A stretch of DNA of 19,928 bases from Fen731 sp964481885 (GTDB lineage Bacteria > Actinomycetota > Humimicrobiia > Humimicrobiales > Humimicrobiaceae). The stretch covers positions 1 to 19,928 of the forward strand of contig CAYZUS010000038.1 in NCBI GenBank assembly GCA_964481885.1, given 5' to 3'. Under the pieces are notes generated by a model. The model did not search any database, was not told where the DNA came from, and saw only the letters and a program-made list of their open reading frames with translations. The position numbers and the translations under genes are program-made. Positions 1 through 7,148 of this stretch are shown here, one piece after another (position 1 is the stretch's first letter; the number at the start of each line of letters is the position of its first letter).

Positions 1-347
1 AAAAGGGGAAACTGACAAAAAAAGAATGGACAATCATCAAAAGACATCCCGAGATAGGGTTTAATATTGCCCAGTCATCACCCCAAATCGCCCATATCGC
101 CAAACCTATTTTATCGTGCCATGAAAACTGGGACGGCAGCGGTTACCCGCTGGGGATTAAAGGGGCAGCAATACCTGTCATATCCCGCATCATTCTTATA
201 GTGGATGCTTTCGATGTCATGACAACGGGAAGGATATATAAGCCGGCAATGAGCAAAGAGGACGCTATTGCAGAGCTTAAAAGATGCGCCGGTACCCAGT
301 TTGACCCGGAGCTGGTTGATAAATTTATAGAAATTCTGTCAAAATAA
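1..347 (+). CDS. HD-GYP domain cyclic-di-GMP phosphodiesterase, C-terminal part
   Basis: Open from the left edge to a TAA at 345-347; about 114 residues are visible. Seen: a run matching the second half of an HD-GYP domain, with KRHPEIG, then CHENWDGSGYPLGIKG (the HHExxDGxGYP signature; the second H of the usual pair is C here), IPVISRI, VDAFDVMTTGRIYK and finally GTQFDPELVDKF. The HD dyad itself lies to the left of the window. The family hydrolyses the second messenger c-di-GMP, usually linked to sensor or receiver domains at the N-terminus, which cannot be seen. The IPVISRI to GTQFDPELV part is fully conserved in type, so this looks like a working gene cut by the contig edge. The partner domain is unknown. 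Gene 3' end is followed by 276 bases without a gene. Confidence 0.88.
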   Translation, partial: KGKLTKKEWTIIKRHPEIGFNIAQSSPQIAHIAKPILSCHENWDGSGYPLGIKGAAIPVISRIILIVDAFDVMTTGRIYKPAMSKEDAIAELKRCAGTQFDPELVDKFIEILSK

Positions 348-526
348 ACATTCTTTTAAATTATTTTTCAAAGAACGCTTTATCTTAATAATTGAAATCA
401 CAATTCTTATATAGTTGAATTAGTGTAATATAAAAATTTAAAAAGATTATATTTATTGTTCTGCTCTTTTGCTGAGTTATCCCGAATCAAAACAAAATAT
501 ATTGGCTGCATGTTTCTTATGTGTTA

Positions 527-580
527 AAATTTTTTTAAACTTTTACATAATGTCTTTGCAGTTTAAATTTTTTTAAACTT
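527..580. repeat. 16-bp direct repeat upstream of gatB
   Basis: The 16-mer aaatttttttaaactt occurs at 527-542 and again at 565-580. The second copy sits inside a palindrome, GTTTAAA-tttt-TTTAAAC (561-578). The pair lies 44-97 bases ahead of the gatB start, where promoter elements are expected; TATAAT is present at 586-591 but with no well-spaced -35. It could be an operator or UP-type A/T tract, or simple low complexity in AT-rich DNA. Confidence 0.35.
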
Positions 581-623
581 CATAATATAATTTCATGGTA
601 TATACAGGATTGGCGGTTAAGAC

Positions 624-2147
624 ATGGTCAGCGAAAGAGTTATCGGCGGCGGGGAAGTCATTGGCGGCGGGGAAGTCATTGGCAGCATCAGCGGCCCGAA
701 TTTAAAATATGAAGCGGTAATCGGGCTTGAGACTCACATCGAGCTTTCAACCGCCACCAAGATGTTCTGCGGCTGCAGGCTTTCCTTCGGCGCCGAGCCC
801 AACAGCAATACCTGCCCGGTCTGCCTGGGACACCCCGGGACTTTGCCGGTTATAAACAGGCGGGCAATTGAGTTTGCCATCAAAGTCGCTCTGGCCCTAA
901 ACTGCACAATCAATGGGCGCACCATATTTCACAGGAAAAACTATTTCTATCCTGACATGCCCAAAAACTACCAGATATCTCAGTATGATCTGCCTATCGG
1001 CGTCGGCGGTTGGCTCGATGTGGACATGGGAGATTATGTAAGGCGGGTCGGAATTACCAGGGTGCACATTGAGGAAGACACGGGAAAACTTATACATACA
1101 GGCACCACAGGGCGGATAAGTGAGTCTGATTCAAGCATTGTTGATTTTAACAGGGCAGGCACCCCGCTTGTGGAGATCGTCACCGAACCGGATATCAGGA
1201 CCGCGGCAGAAGCCAAAGAATATATGATAAACTTAAGAAATCTGATACTCTGCCTGGATGTCAGCGACTGCAGCATGGAGGAAGGCAGCCTGCGCTGCGA
1301 CGCAAATGCCTCAGTTAGGCCCTTCGGCCAGAAAGAGCTTGGCACAAAGACAGAAATTAAGAACCTGAATTCATTTAAATTCCTGCTGCGCGGGCTTGAA
1401 TATGAGATTGCACGACAGGGTGAGGTATTGGCTGATGGAGGCAAAGTCATACAGCAGACGCGCCACTATGATAATGTGACAGACACAACAAAACCATTAA
1501 GGTCAAAGGAAGAGGCCCACGATTACAGGTATTTTCCTGACCCGGATTTAGTGCCGATTTTAATTGATAGCGCGCAGATTGCGGCTATTCGCAGTGAAAT
1601 ACCAGAGCTTCCGGCAGAGAAATTTAGGAAATATACCGCTGAGATGGGTCTGCCTGCTTATGACAGCAGGTTTCTGTCATCTGACAGGAAAATGGCACAG
1701 TATTTTGAAAAATGCGTTGCGCTTTATAACAATCCAAAGACCATAAGCAACTGGCTCATGGGGGATTTCAGCGCCTTTTTAAACAAGGAAGCCAGGGCAA
1801 TTGACGAGAGCAGTATTTCACCTGAAAGCCTTGTGAAACTGATAGCTCTTGTTGACGGGGGCAAAATAAGCTCAAAGATTGCCAAGCCGGTTTTTGAAGA
1901 GATGTTTTACAAGGGGGGAGACCCGGAGGCAATCATTGCAGAAAAGGGCTTGCAGCAGATTAGTGATGAAGGGCAGATAGAGACTGTGGTTGCAAAGGTA
2001 CTTGCAGATAATCCCGGTGTGGTGGAACAGCTAAAAGGCGGAAAAGTAAATGCCATAGGGTTTCTGGTAGGGCAGGTAATGGCCCAGACAAAAGGTAAGG
2101 CAAACCCCAAAATGGTAAATGAAATGATACTAAAGTTAACTAAATAA
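624..2147 (+). CDS. gatB: Aspartyl/glutamyl-tRNA amidotransferase subunit B
   Basis: GatB is the tRNA-binding, phosphorylating subunit of GatCAB, which converts misacylated Glu-tRNAGln (and Asp-tRNAAsn) to the amide form. The family core starts at about residue 28 (KYEAVIGLETHIEL). Visible landmarks: a CxC-x12-CxxC zinc-type cluster (C49, C51, C64, C67), FHRKNYFYPDMPKNYQISQY (103-122), HIEEDTGKL (148-156), GTPLVEIVTEPD (179-190), EEGSLRCDANASVRP (219-233) and KTEIKNLNSF; the last 140 or so residues form the YqeY-like tail. At 507 residues it is about 30 longer than usual because of the N-terminal extension containing VIGGGE repeats. An in-frame TAA at 618-620 lies one codon before the ATG, and no start codon falls between 624 and the conserved core, so the extension is real unless a rare start is used. 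gatA and gatC are not adjacent in this window. Confidence 0.97.
   Translation: MVSERVIGGGEVIGGGEVIGSISGPNLKYEAVIGLETHIELSTATKMFCGCRLSFGAEPNSNTCPVCLGHPGTLPVINRRAIEFAIKVALALNCTINGRTIFHRKNYFYPDMPKNYQISQYDLPIGVGGWLDVDMGDYVRRVGITRVHIEEDTGKLIHTGTTGRISESDSSIVDFNRAGTPLVEIVTEPDIRTAAEAKEYMINLRNLILCLDVSDCSMEEGSLRCDANASVRPFGQKELGTKTEIKNLNSFKFLLRGLEYEIARQGEVLADGGKVIQQTRHYDNVTDTTKPLRSKEEAHDYRYFPDPDLVPILIDSAQIAAIRSEIPELPAEKFRKYTAEMGLPAYDSRFLSSDRKMAQYFEKCVALYNNPKTISNWLMGDFSAFLNKEARAIDESSISPESLVKLIALVDGGKISSKIAKPVFEEMFYKGGDPEAIIAEKGLQQISDEGQIETVVAKVLADNPGVVEQLKGGKVNAIGFLVGQVMAQTKGKANPKMVNEMILKLTK
645..680 (+). repeat. 18-bp perfect tandem duplication in the gatB 5' end
   Basis: The unit ggcggcggggaagtcatt occurs at 645-662 and 663-680 without mismatch, giving GGGEVI twice in the protein; the codons just before (gttatcggc) look like a further degenerate copy. 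It is GC-rich in an AT-rich genome and in frame, so it lengthens GatB without breaking it. Confidence 0.9.
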
Positions 2148-2152
2148 CCTCT

Positions 2153-2169
2153 AATATCTTAATGATATT
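2153..2169 (+). terminator. Weak hairpin after gatB
   Basis: AATATC-ttaat-GATATT (2153-2158 and 2164-2169) starts six bases after the gatB stop and is followed by tgtctttt. The stem is only six A/T-rich pairs and the U-tract is interrupted, so termination is a guess based on position. Confidence 0.25.
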
Positions 2170-2416
2170 TGTCTTTTGGTGCATCTCTTTGTTTAGATAT
2201 CTGTGGTTATCCATGGTTGCTGGGAGTTATATGTAATTTGTAGCCTTATGTCTGCCTGGATAAGAACAATACATTTCTAAAATGGCTGTGACAGTGCCAT
2301 ATTTATAGTTTTACAATTTATAAAAATAGTTTTGTATTCCTCTATTGATGGGTCCTTTGCCAGTGAAAGTCGGCTTCATGCCGTGCGTTGATTTAATCAA
2401 CCTGGCTGTAAGTGGC

Positions 2417-2885
2417 TTATTTTTCGATAGAGAATTCATTTTTCCTGCTATAGTAATTTCTAGGATATTTTTTAAATCATATATATCTACAATAAGACTA
2501 ATTTTTTCCTTTATAAAGTTTATATAACGATCGTCCTGATTGATAAAAGCTCTATATACGGCCCAATTAATGTAATCGATAATTTGTAAGCACGGTTCCC
2601 CATTTTTCCCTTATCTTCGGGGGTATCATTTTTTGCATGAAATCCCTCATTTAAAGTTCTTCGAAATGATGGTATTTCCTTTAAATAAGAGTCGTTTGAA
2701 ATTTCATCTTTTAAATTTAAAATAGATTTTCTCAAAATGACTGGATCTGTGGTTTTTATAAAACCCAGAATTAAAATTTTTGAACATCCTTCTTAACCCA
2801 CGATACATTTTCCCGATTTATTATAGAATATAGAATCTCCAGATTCATCAACGAAGAAATAATTAGCATTATTTTCTTTTGATAT
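2417..2885 (-). pseudogene. Broken DUF3800 domain protein
   Basis: On the minus strand the region reads, in pieces, as a DUF3800 protein, a widespread family of unknown function with an acidic N-terminal motif. Piece 1 (2885 down to about 2606): NYFFVDESGDSIFYNKSG (VDESGD at 2835-2852), an in-frame TAA at 2793-2795, then ILILGFIKTTDPVILRKS and GFHAKNDTPE (FHAKND at 2625-2642). Piece 2, in another frame: GEPCLQIIDYINWAVYRAF (LQIIDYINWA at 2560-2589). Piece 3, in the third frame after a six-base homopolymer at 2468-2473: KYPRNYYSRKNEFSIEK and a stop at 2417-2419. These are the family's start, middle and end blocks in the right order. The FHA and LQ.DY blocks are only about ten residues apart, where family members usually have on the order of 90-100, so an internal deletion is inferred. 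The likely start codon has become ATA (2883-2885). Gene identity is confident; the cell no longer makes the full protein. Confidence 0.8.
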
Positions 2886-2953
2886 CGCTTACTTATTTTC
2901 CAATGCCTAAGTTTCAAATAAAAAACTATTAAATTTGCTTGATATTGAGCCAC

Positions 2954-3247
2954 CTAATTTCTAAGCAGGAGGGCTTGTATTTGAATTTTCAAGGTGAAAT
3001 TTAAATATTGAAATTGAGTTTTAAAGTAATCTAAAATAATACTTGACAAATATACTATATAAAACTATCATAAGCAATACTATAAATACAAAATATGTAT
3101 AAAAAATATCAGTTAAATTAATAGTATTAAAAATATTAAAAATAATAAGAATATTGTTGCCTAACAATCGGCATTACAATAATTTTAGTAAAAAACGTCG
3201 AGGCTTGAAAAATAAAGGTCTGAAATAATAATATATTTTATTTTAAG
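2954..3247. other. Intergenic stretch and leader of the Tad locus
   Basis: Between the DUF3800 remnant and the first Tad gene the DNA is very AT-rich. It holds the promoter at 3043-3071 and then about 170 bases of presumed untranslated leader. The leader contains one small inverted repeat, ATTGTT-gcct-AACAAT (3153-3168). No riboswitch class was recognised, and the first gene lacks a clear Shine-Dalgarno sequence. Confidence 0.5.
3043..3071 (+). promoter_or_regulatory. Sigma-A-type promoter for the Tad pilus locus
   Basis: TTGACA at 3043-3048 is a perfect -35 hexamer; 17 bases later TATCAT at 3066-3071 matches TATAAT in five of six positions. Transcription would start near 3078, about 170 bases before the first Tad gene. 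It is the best-matched promoter I found in the window. No other convincing promoter was found before 10321, so it may serve most of the locus. Confidence 0.65.
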
Positions 3248-5098
3248 ATGGCAGATTTAAATTTTTTTGGAAAAGATAAAACACCCGCAAATAGGCCAGG
3301 CAGTGGAAATAAAAACTTCAATGTGATCATCGCAGATACCCAATGGGAAACATTTGAGGCCCTGTCAGATATCATGGAAAACTATAATTTCCTGAATTTA
3401 AGCAGTGAGTTCGCAGTAAATTTTATACTTGATTATGAAAAAATTGACATAATTATTATTGGTTTGAAAATAGGCGGCCTGGAAGCAATCTCAAAGAAAG
3501 CTGAAAGAAAAAAAGTAAAAGTCTACGTGTTGGGAAGAGACTTGAGTTATCCTGTCGTCAAAGAAGAAGTTTTAAGCACTATAAAGAAAGAATGTAATGA
3601 AAAAATTACACTGAAAAAATCCGGTTCTGCCAGGCGTTTTATGGGTCACCTTGAAAAAATATTTGGCCCCAGGGTAAATGCAAATGCCGTGCCTGACAAT
3701 TTGGTGGAACATGCTACTGTCAACATCAGACCTGGCAATAAAAAACATTCATTTAAAAAAATAACTAATAAGAGCATGCCGGACATCTGGTTCTCAAAAA
3801 CTGAGGATACAAACAACGAGCCATCAAGTATTAAATCTGAAAACACTACAGACCCAAGAACTGAGCATCCAAACACTATAATCGCAGACATTTTTGGTTT
3901 AAAAACCGAAAACATCAATACTGTGGACGCAAGCACTGGAATTGAAGATTTTGGAGATGCATGCACCGAGACGGCAAATCGTAAGGACACAAACGCTGAA
4001 CATACAAACATTGGAAACGCAAACATTGAGAACACAACCAACAAGCCTGCTGGTATTGTTGGGAAAAGTACTGATCCTTCTGATGCTGAGTTTTCAGGCA
4101 ATGATGATATAAAAAACGAGCTCATCGGTCATAAGTCCGCAAACATTAAGGATGGAAACATGAAATCAGATAAAGAGCAAAATAAAAAAAATCAATTCTA
4201 CAATGATTTCTGGAAGGAAGTTGCTACCGAAGCCAGTGAGAGCTATCTGGATATCGGAGAAATAAGAAAGCCAAACCGAAATATGTATGAATATGGAAAA
4301 AAAGATGAGGACTCATACAAACAGCACCTAACGGATATTCCCGGTAAGCAGAACGAAGGTCTTGTGCCGTCAGCGGGAAAGGTGATTACCGTAAAACAAA
4401 AAATCATGGTCTTTGTAAAAGCAAAAGGAGGCGTAGGCAGCACTTTCCTGTCACTTTACCTGGCCTATGAATTCAGAAAACTCAGGACCTTGCTGATAGA
4501 TCTTAATTTTTCAGAAGGCGGAAGTGACACAGGGTACTATCTTGGAATGCCAAAAAGCCCTAATATGGTGATTTTTACTGAAGGCTACAACAGAGCATCA
4601 ATGGAAAATTCGGTTATCAATTTCAGAGGATATTTTGATGTCTTACAACCACCACCTTCTTATGATCTTACGAAAAGACTTGATATGCAGGATATTTACA
4701 GCATCGTCGATATTGCTAAAAAAAAGTATCACCTGCTGATATTTGATTTGCCAAATCAGATAGATGACATTTTTTTTGGAGTGCTGGATATGGCTGATCT
4801 CACCATAATGGTCTCAGACTACACACCCGGAAGCATAGGCAGGCTTGCCAGCATAAACAAAAGATTCATTTATAATGACATGGAGAAAATACTTGTTTTA
4901 AATAAAAACAAAAACAACAACAGCCACAACTTTATAAAAAACAATATCAGCGAATTTATCAGCTTAGAAGAAATTGTAAATATTGACGAGAACTCCATTT
5001 TGTCAGGAAAATCAGATTTTAAGGAATGTGATTTTTTAAATAATAAAGACATGCAGGGTTTTAAAAATAAAGTGATGGAATCTCTCACATGCGATTAA
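3248..5098 (+). CDS. tadZ: TadZ/CpaE-like pilus assembly protein with degenerate P-loop
   Basis: 616 residues. TadZ/CpaE proteins place the Tad pilus machine in the cell. Order seen: an N-terminal receiver-like fold (about 24-135; FNVIIADTQWETFEAL, IDIIIIGLKIGG, VKVYVLGRD), a hydrophilic N/T/E-rich linker (about 150-370) with loosely repeated stretches such as NTNAEHTNIGNANIEN, and a C-terminal ParA/MinD-like domain (about 388-616). The deviant Walker A reads KAKGGVGSTFLS (391-402): the first Lys is kept but the second, expected at 398, is Ser. Substitution there is known in CpaE proteins, so this is probably a structural, non-hydrolysing member. LLIFDLP near D500 is the Walker B-like strand. 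It is the first gene after the promoter; no strong ribosome site precedes the ATG. The linker is much longer than usual. Family assignment is firm, the exact role inferred. Confidence 0.85.
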   Translation: MADLNFFGKDKTPANRPGSGNKNFNVIIADTQWETFEALSDIMENYNFLNLSSEFAVNFILDYEKIDIIIIGLKIGGLEAISKKAERKKVKVYVLGRDLSYPVVKEEVLSTIKKECNEKITLKKSGSARRFMGHLEKIFGPRVNANAVPDNLVEHATVNIRPGNKKHSFKKITNKSMPDIWFSKTEDTNNEPSSIKSENTTDPRTEHPNTIIADIFGLKTENINTVDASTGIEDFGDACTETANRKDTNAEHTNIGNANIENTTNKPAGIVGKSTDPSDAEFSGNDDIKNELIGHKSANIKDGNMKSDKEQNKKNQFYNDFWKEVATEASESYLDIGEIRKPNRNMYEYGKKDEDSYKQHLTDIPGKQNEGLVPSAGKVITVKQKIMVFVKAKGGVGSTFLSLYLAYEFRKLRTLLIDLNFSEGGSDTGYYLGMPKSPNMVIFTEGYNRASMENSVINFRGYFDVLQPPPSYDLTKRLDMQDIYSIVDIAKKKYHLLIFDLPNQIDDIFFGVLDMADLTIMVSDYTPGSIGRLASINKRFIYNDMEKILVLNKNKNNNSHNFIKNNISEFISLEEIVNIDENSILSGKSDFKECDFLNNKDMQGFKNKVMESLTCD

Positions 5099-5139
5099 AA
5101 GATAAATTTTATAATAACTGTTAGGACTGGAATTAAAAC

Positions 5140-6174
5140 ATGGCATTTTCAGGCAAAAAATACCTGGCGCTTGCTTTGACGGGCGCAGTCATAATTGGGG
5201 CCGGAACGTATATACTGCTGAATAGTTATTTCGAAAGAATAAATATAGCAGTTGCAGCAGGTGATATTGAAAAAAATTCAAAGATAGAAGAAAAAGATGT
5301 CAGGATGCTGCCATACTATAAGCAGGCTCTCCCGGAAGGTTACATTTCTGAAAAATCAGAAATAATAGGAATGCTGATAAAAGCTGAAAGAAAAGCAGGT
5401 GATCCGTTAACCAGCGGTCTCTTTGCCGGCGATGACATCGTAAAAAGCTTATTCGAAGGGCTGAAAGAAGGCGAAGTTTTGATGGCAATAAATTTAAATT
5501 ATCAGGAGCCGCTTATGGATGAGCTCAAAATTGGTAATAATATCAGTATAGTTTCTACTGAGAAGGAGAAAGACAGCAATTACTATTTTGCCGGCGGCCA
5601 GGTTACTTCAGATGCTTATGGAACCAGTACAGATATTGCTGCGGCCGGTTCTCCTGAAACAACTGTGGGTGGTACTCTGGATGAAACTGCAGAGAGCTCG
5701 TCAAGCGAAGTTGCAGAAATTGCACCGGATGAAACTGCAGAGAGCTCGTCAACTAAAACCGCAGGAAACATAACAGACAAAACTACAGAAACTACTGTAG
5801 TTGAAACTGCAATTGTAACCATAAGTGAAATCACTGACGAGACTACAAAGGAAAATGAAGGCAGTAAACCAGACGAAAACTCAGGAATGGTGAAAAGTGA
5901 AAATGCAGGAGGAACAGGCAAAAGCATTATAGATTTAAACAGTTTTTCTCTTGCTGAAAACATTATTATAGTTGATGGGCAGATAATTATAAAAAACCTT
6001 AAAATAGTTGACATTAAAGAAACAGATGCAGAAAGCAACGGTCTAATAGCATCCAAGAATAAAAGCACCTGGTGTATTTTTGTAAAGTGCAGCATTAAAG
6101 AAGCACCTGTTATCTCTAGGATTACAAAGGAAGATAAATATAAGATTTTTTTGGAAAAAGTTTTGGAGGAATAG
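5140..6174 (+). CDS. cpaB: CpaB/RcpC-like Flp pilus assembly protein (SAF domain)
   Basis: 344 residues. One N-terminal membrane segment (about 8-28, YLALALTGAVIIGAGTYILL), then an SAF-type domain (about 33-100: INIAVAAGDIEKNSKIEEKD, GMLIKAERKAGDPLTSGLF), as in CpaB/RcpC. CpaB proteins sit on the outer face of the inner membrane and are thought to help stabilise or guide the pilus; in diderms they work with the secretin, which is absent here. Residues about 165-265 are a Thr/Glu/Ser-rich linker with a duplicated DETAESSS block, followed by a small C-terminal domain (IIIVDGQIIIKNLKIVDIK, WCIFVKCS) typical of the second half of CpaB. The gene follows tadZ by 41 bases. The extended linker, resembling a wall- or surface-spanning stalk, fits a monoderm envelope, but that is inference. 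Confidence 0.85.
   Translation: MAFSGKKYLALALTGAVIIGAGTYILLNSYFERINIAVAAGDIEKNSKIEEKDVRMLPYYKQALPEGYISEKSEIIGMLIKAERKAGDPLTSGLFAGDDIVKSLFEGLKEGEVLMAINLNYQEPLMDELKIGNNISIVSTEKEKDSNYYFAGGQVTSDAYGTSTDIAAAGSPETTVGGTLDETAESSSSEVAEIAPDETAESSSTKTAGNITDKTTETTVVETAIVTISEITDETTKENEGSKPDENSGMVKSENAGGTGKSIIDLNSFSLAENIIIVDGQIIIKNLKIVDIKETDAESNGLIASKNKSTWCIFVKCSIKEAPVISRITKEDKYKIFLEKVLEE
5679..5752 (+). repeat. 26-bp direct repeat inside cpaB
   Basis: A perfect 26-base repeat occupies 5679-5704 and 5727-5752, 48 bases (16 codons) apart, coding for DETAESSS in both copies. Identity at DNA level, including synonymous sites, points to a recent in-frame duplication inside the Thr/Glu-rich linker. Confidence 0.9.
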
Positions 6175-6200
6175 AAACAGAGTCTTTTGTAATAAACCTT

Positions 6201-6252
6201 ACTCAATACAAATAAGATAATTTTGGAATGGAACTGACTCAATACATATAAG
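6201..6252 (+). repeat. Imperfect 16-bp direct repeat ahead of the minD-like gene
   Basis: actcaatacaaataag (6201-6216) recurs as actcaatacatataag (6237-6252), 15 of 16 identical and 36 bases apart, in the 245-base gap between cpaB and the MinD-like ATPase. No convincing promoter was found beside it. It may be a protein-binding site or a chance duplication. Confidence 0.4.
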
Positions 6253-6419
6253 TCATGTCGAATTTAGGCAAGTATACAAAGAAGTAGTTTAAGGTATTTT
6301 TTATAAAAAATTGGAATACAAGCAATGTGACAAGTTTCGGGAACAATACCAGGTCTGTCAGGTAAAAATGTGATGGGAGTATTTTAAAATCTTTAAAAAT
6401 AAATCTGGCGAGGGTAGCT

Positions 6420-7148
6420 ATGGCTAAAAACATAATATCAATAGTTTCCAACAAAGGTGGGGTCGGAAAGACGTCTATAGCGATTGCTTCGGGGTGTTAC
6501 ATCAGCCAAAAATTAAAGGAGCCGACATTACTGTTGGAGCTGGATTGTTCGCCTGGTGACTTCGGTATTTTGTTTGATGTTGACAGGAAAAATTCACTTG
6601 AAATGGCCCTAAGGTATCCGGATGGCCTGAGCAAATATGTCAAAAAAATTAACAGCAATCTCGATATCCTGATGGGACTCCAGAACCCTCTAGCTGCCGA
6701 AGCAGTTAAAAAAGAAGAACTGTTTTCATTGCTTGATGTCATTAAGGTAAATTATGCAAATATAATCACTGATACGCAGACTGTATTAAACTCAATGACC
6801 ATAAATATGCTTTCTGAGTCAAAAAAAATTCTGCTCGTCACAGATTCTTCAATTGAAAGCTTTAACAGGGTGATAAATTATCATGATATCCTTACAAAAG
6901 GATTTTTTATTTCAAAAAATATAATCAATCTTCTTGTAAATAAAAAAACCATTAAAGACTGCTTTAAGTTGTGGGATTTTGCAAAGGTATCCGGTCTCCC
7001 GGTTCATGATTTTCTGCCTTTTGAGAAAAACTTCAATAAATCTGTTTTTTCTGAAGGCGCATCGTCCATACAAAGGTCAGGCTTCTACAGACATATTGGC
7101 GAAATTATTGAAAATGGATTATTTAAAGGAGATCCGGATGTCAACTGA
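6420..7148 (+). CDS. MinD/ParA-like ATPase of the Tad locus, intact P-loop
   Basis: 242 residues. The deviant Walker A is complete: SNKGGVGKTS (10-19, with K12 and K17), followed by the strand LLLELDCSPGDFG (D42) and a Walker B-like NIITDTQ. The rest is compatible with a single ParA/MinD domain, with no receiver or linker. GAGGGT eight bases before the ATG is a good ribosome site. It is followed by tadA with an 11-base overlap, so the two are translationally coupled. In Tad loci such an ATPase would act as TadZ/CpaE; here it is a second, catalytically equipped copy beside the degenerate one at 3248-5098. It could form a heterodimer with it, or control localisation by ATP cycling; both are inference. 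A C-terminal amphipathic membrane helix like that of MinD was not obvious. Confidence 0.85.
   Translation: MAKNIISIVSNKGGVGKTSIAIASGCYISQKLKEPTLLLELDCSPGDFGILFDVDRKNSLEMALRYPDGLSKYVKKINSNLDILMGLQNPLAAEAVKKEELFSLLDVIKVNYANIITDTQTVLNSMTINMLSESKKILLVTDSSIESFNRVINYHDILTKGFFISKNIINLLVNKKTIKDCFKLWDFAKVSGLPVHDFLPFEKNFNKSVFSEGASSIQRSGFYRHIGEIIENGLFKGDPDVN
7127..7131 (+). promoter_or_regulatory. Ribosome binding site fixing the tadA start
   Basis: AGGAG at 7127-7131 lies six bases before ATG 7138. The reading frame is open upstream to 6979, but that part overlaps the MinD-like gene and has no comparable site, so 7138 is the start. Confidence 0.85.

Noticed and set aside
2771..2953. Minus-strand 60-residue ORF starting at GTG
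   Set aside because: It overlaps the DUF3800 remnant in a different frame; the other frame carries the recognisable VDESGD block, so this ORF is a shadow.
3646..4125. Minus-strand 159-residue ORF
   Set aside because: It is antisense to the low-complexity linker of tadZ; its Ser/Val-rich content follows from that composition.
5616..6242. Minus-strand 208-residue ORF
   Set aside because: Antisense to the Thr/Glu-rich linker of cpaB, with no recognisable protein features or ribosome site.
6239..6454. Minus-strand ORF in the cpaB to minD-like gap
   Set aside because: Hydrophobic and AT-driven, runs into the 5' end of a real gene, and lacks any family resemblance.
6979..7137. 53-residue upstream extension of tadA
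   Set aside because: It lies inside the MinD-like gene and has no ribosome site; ATG 7138 has AGGAG at the right distance.
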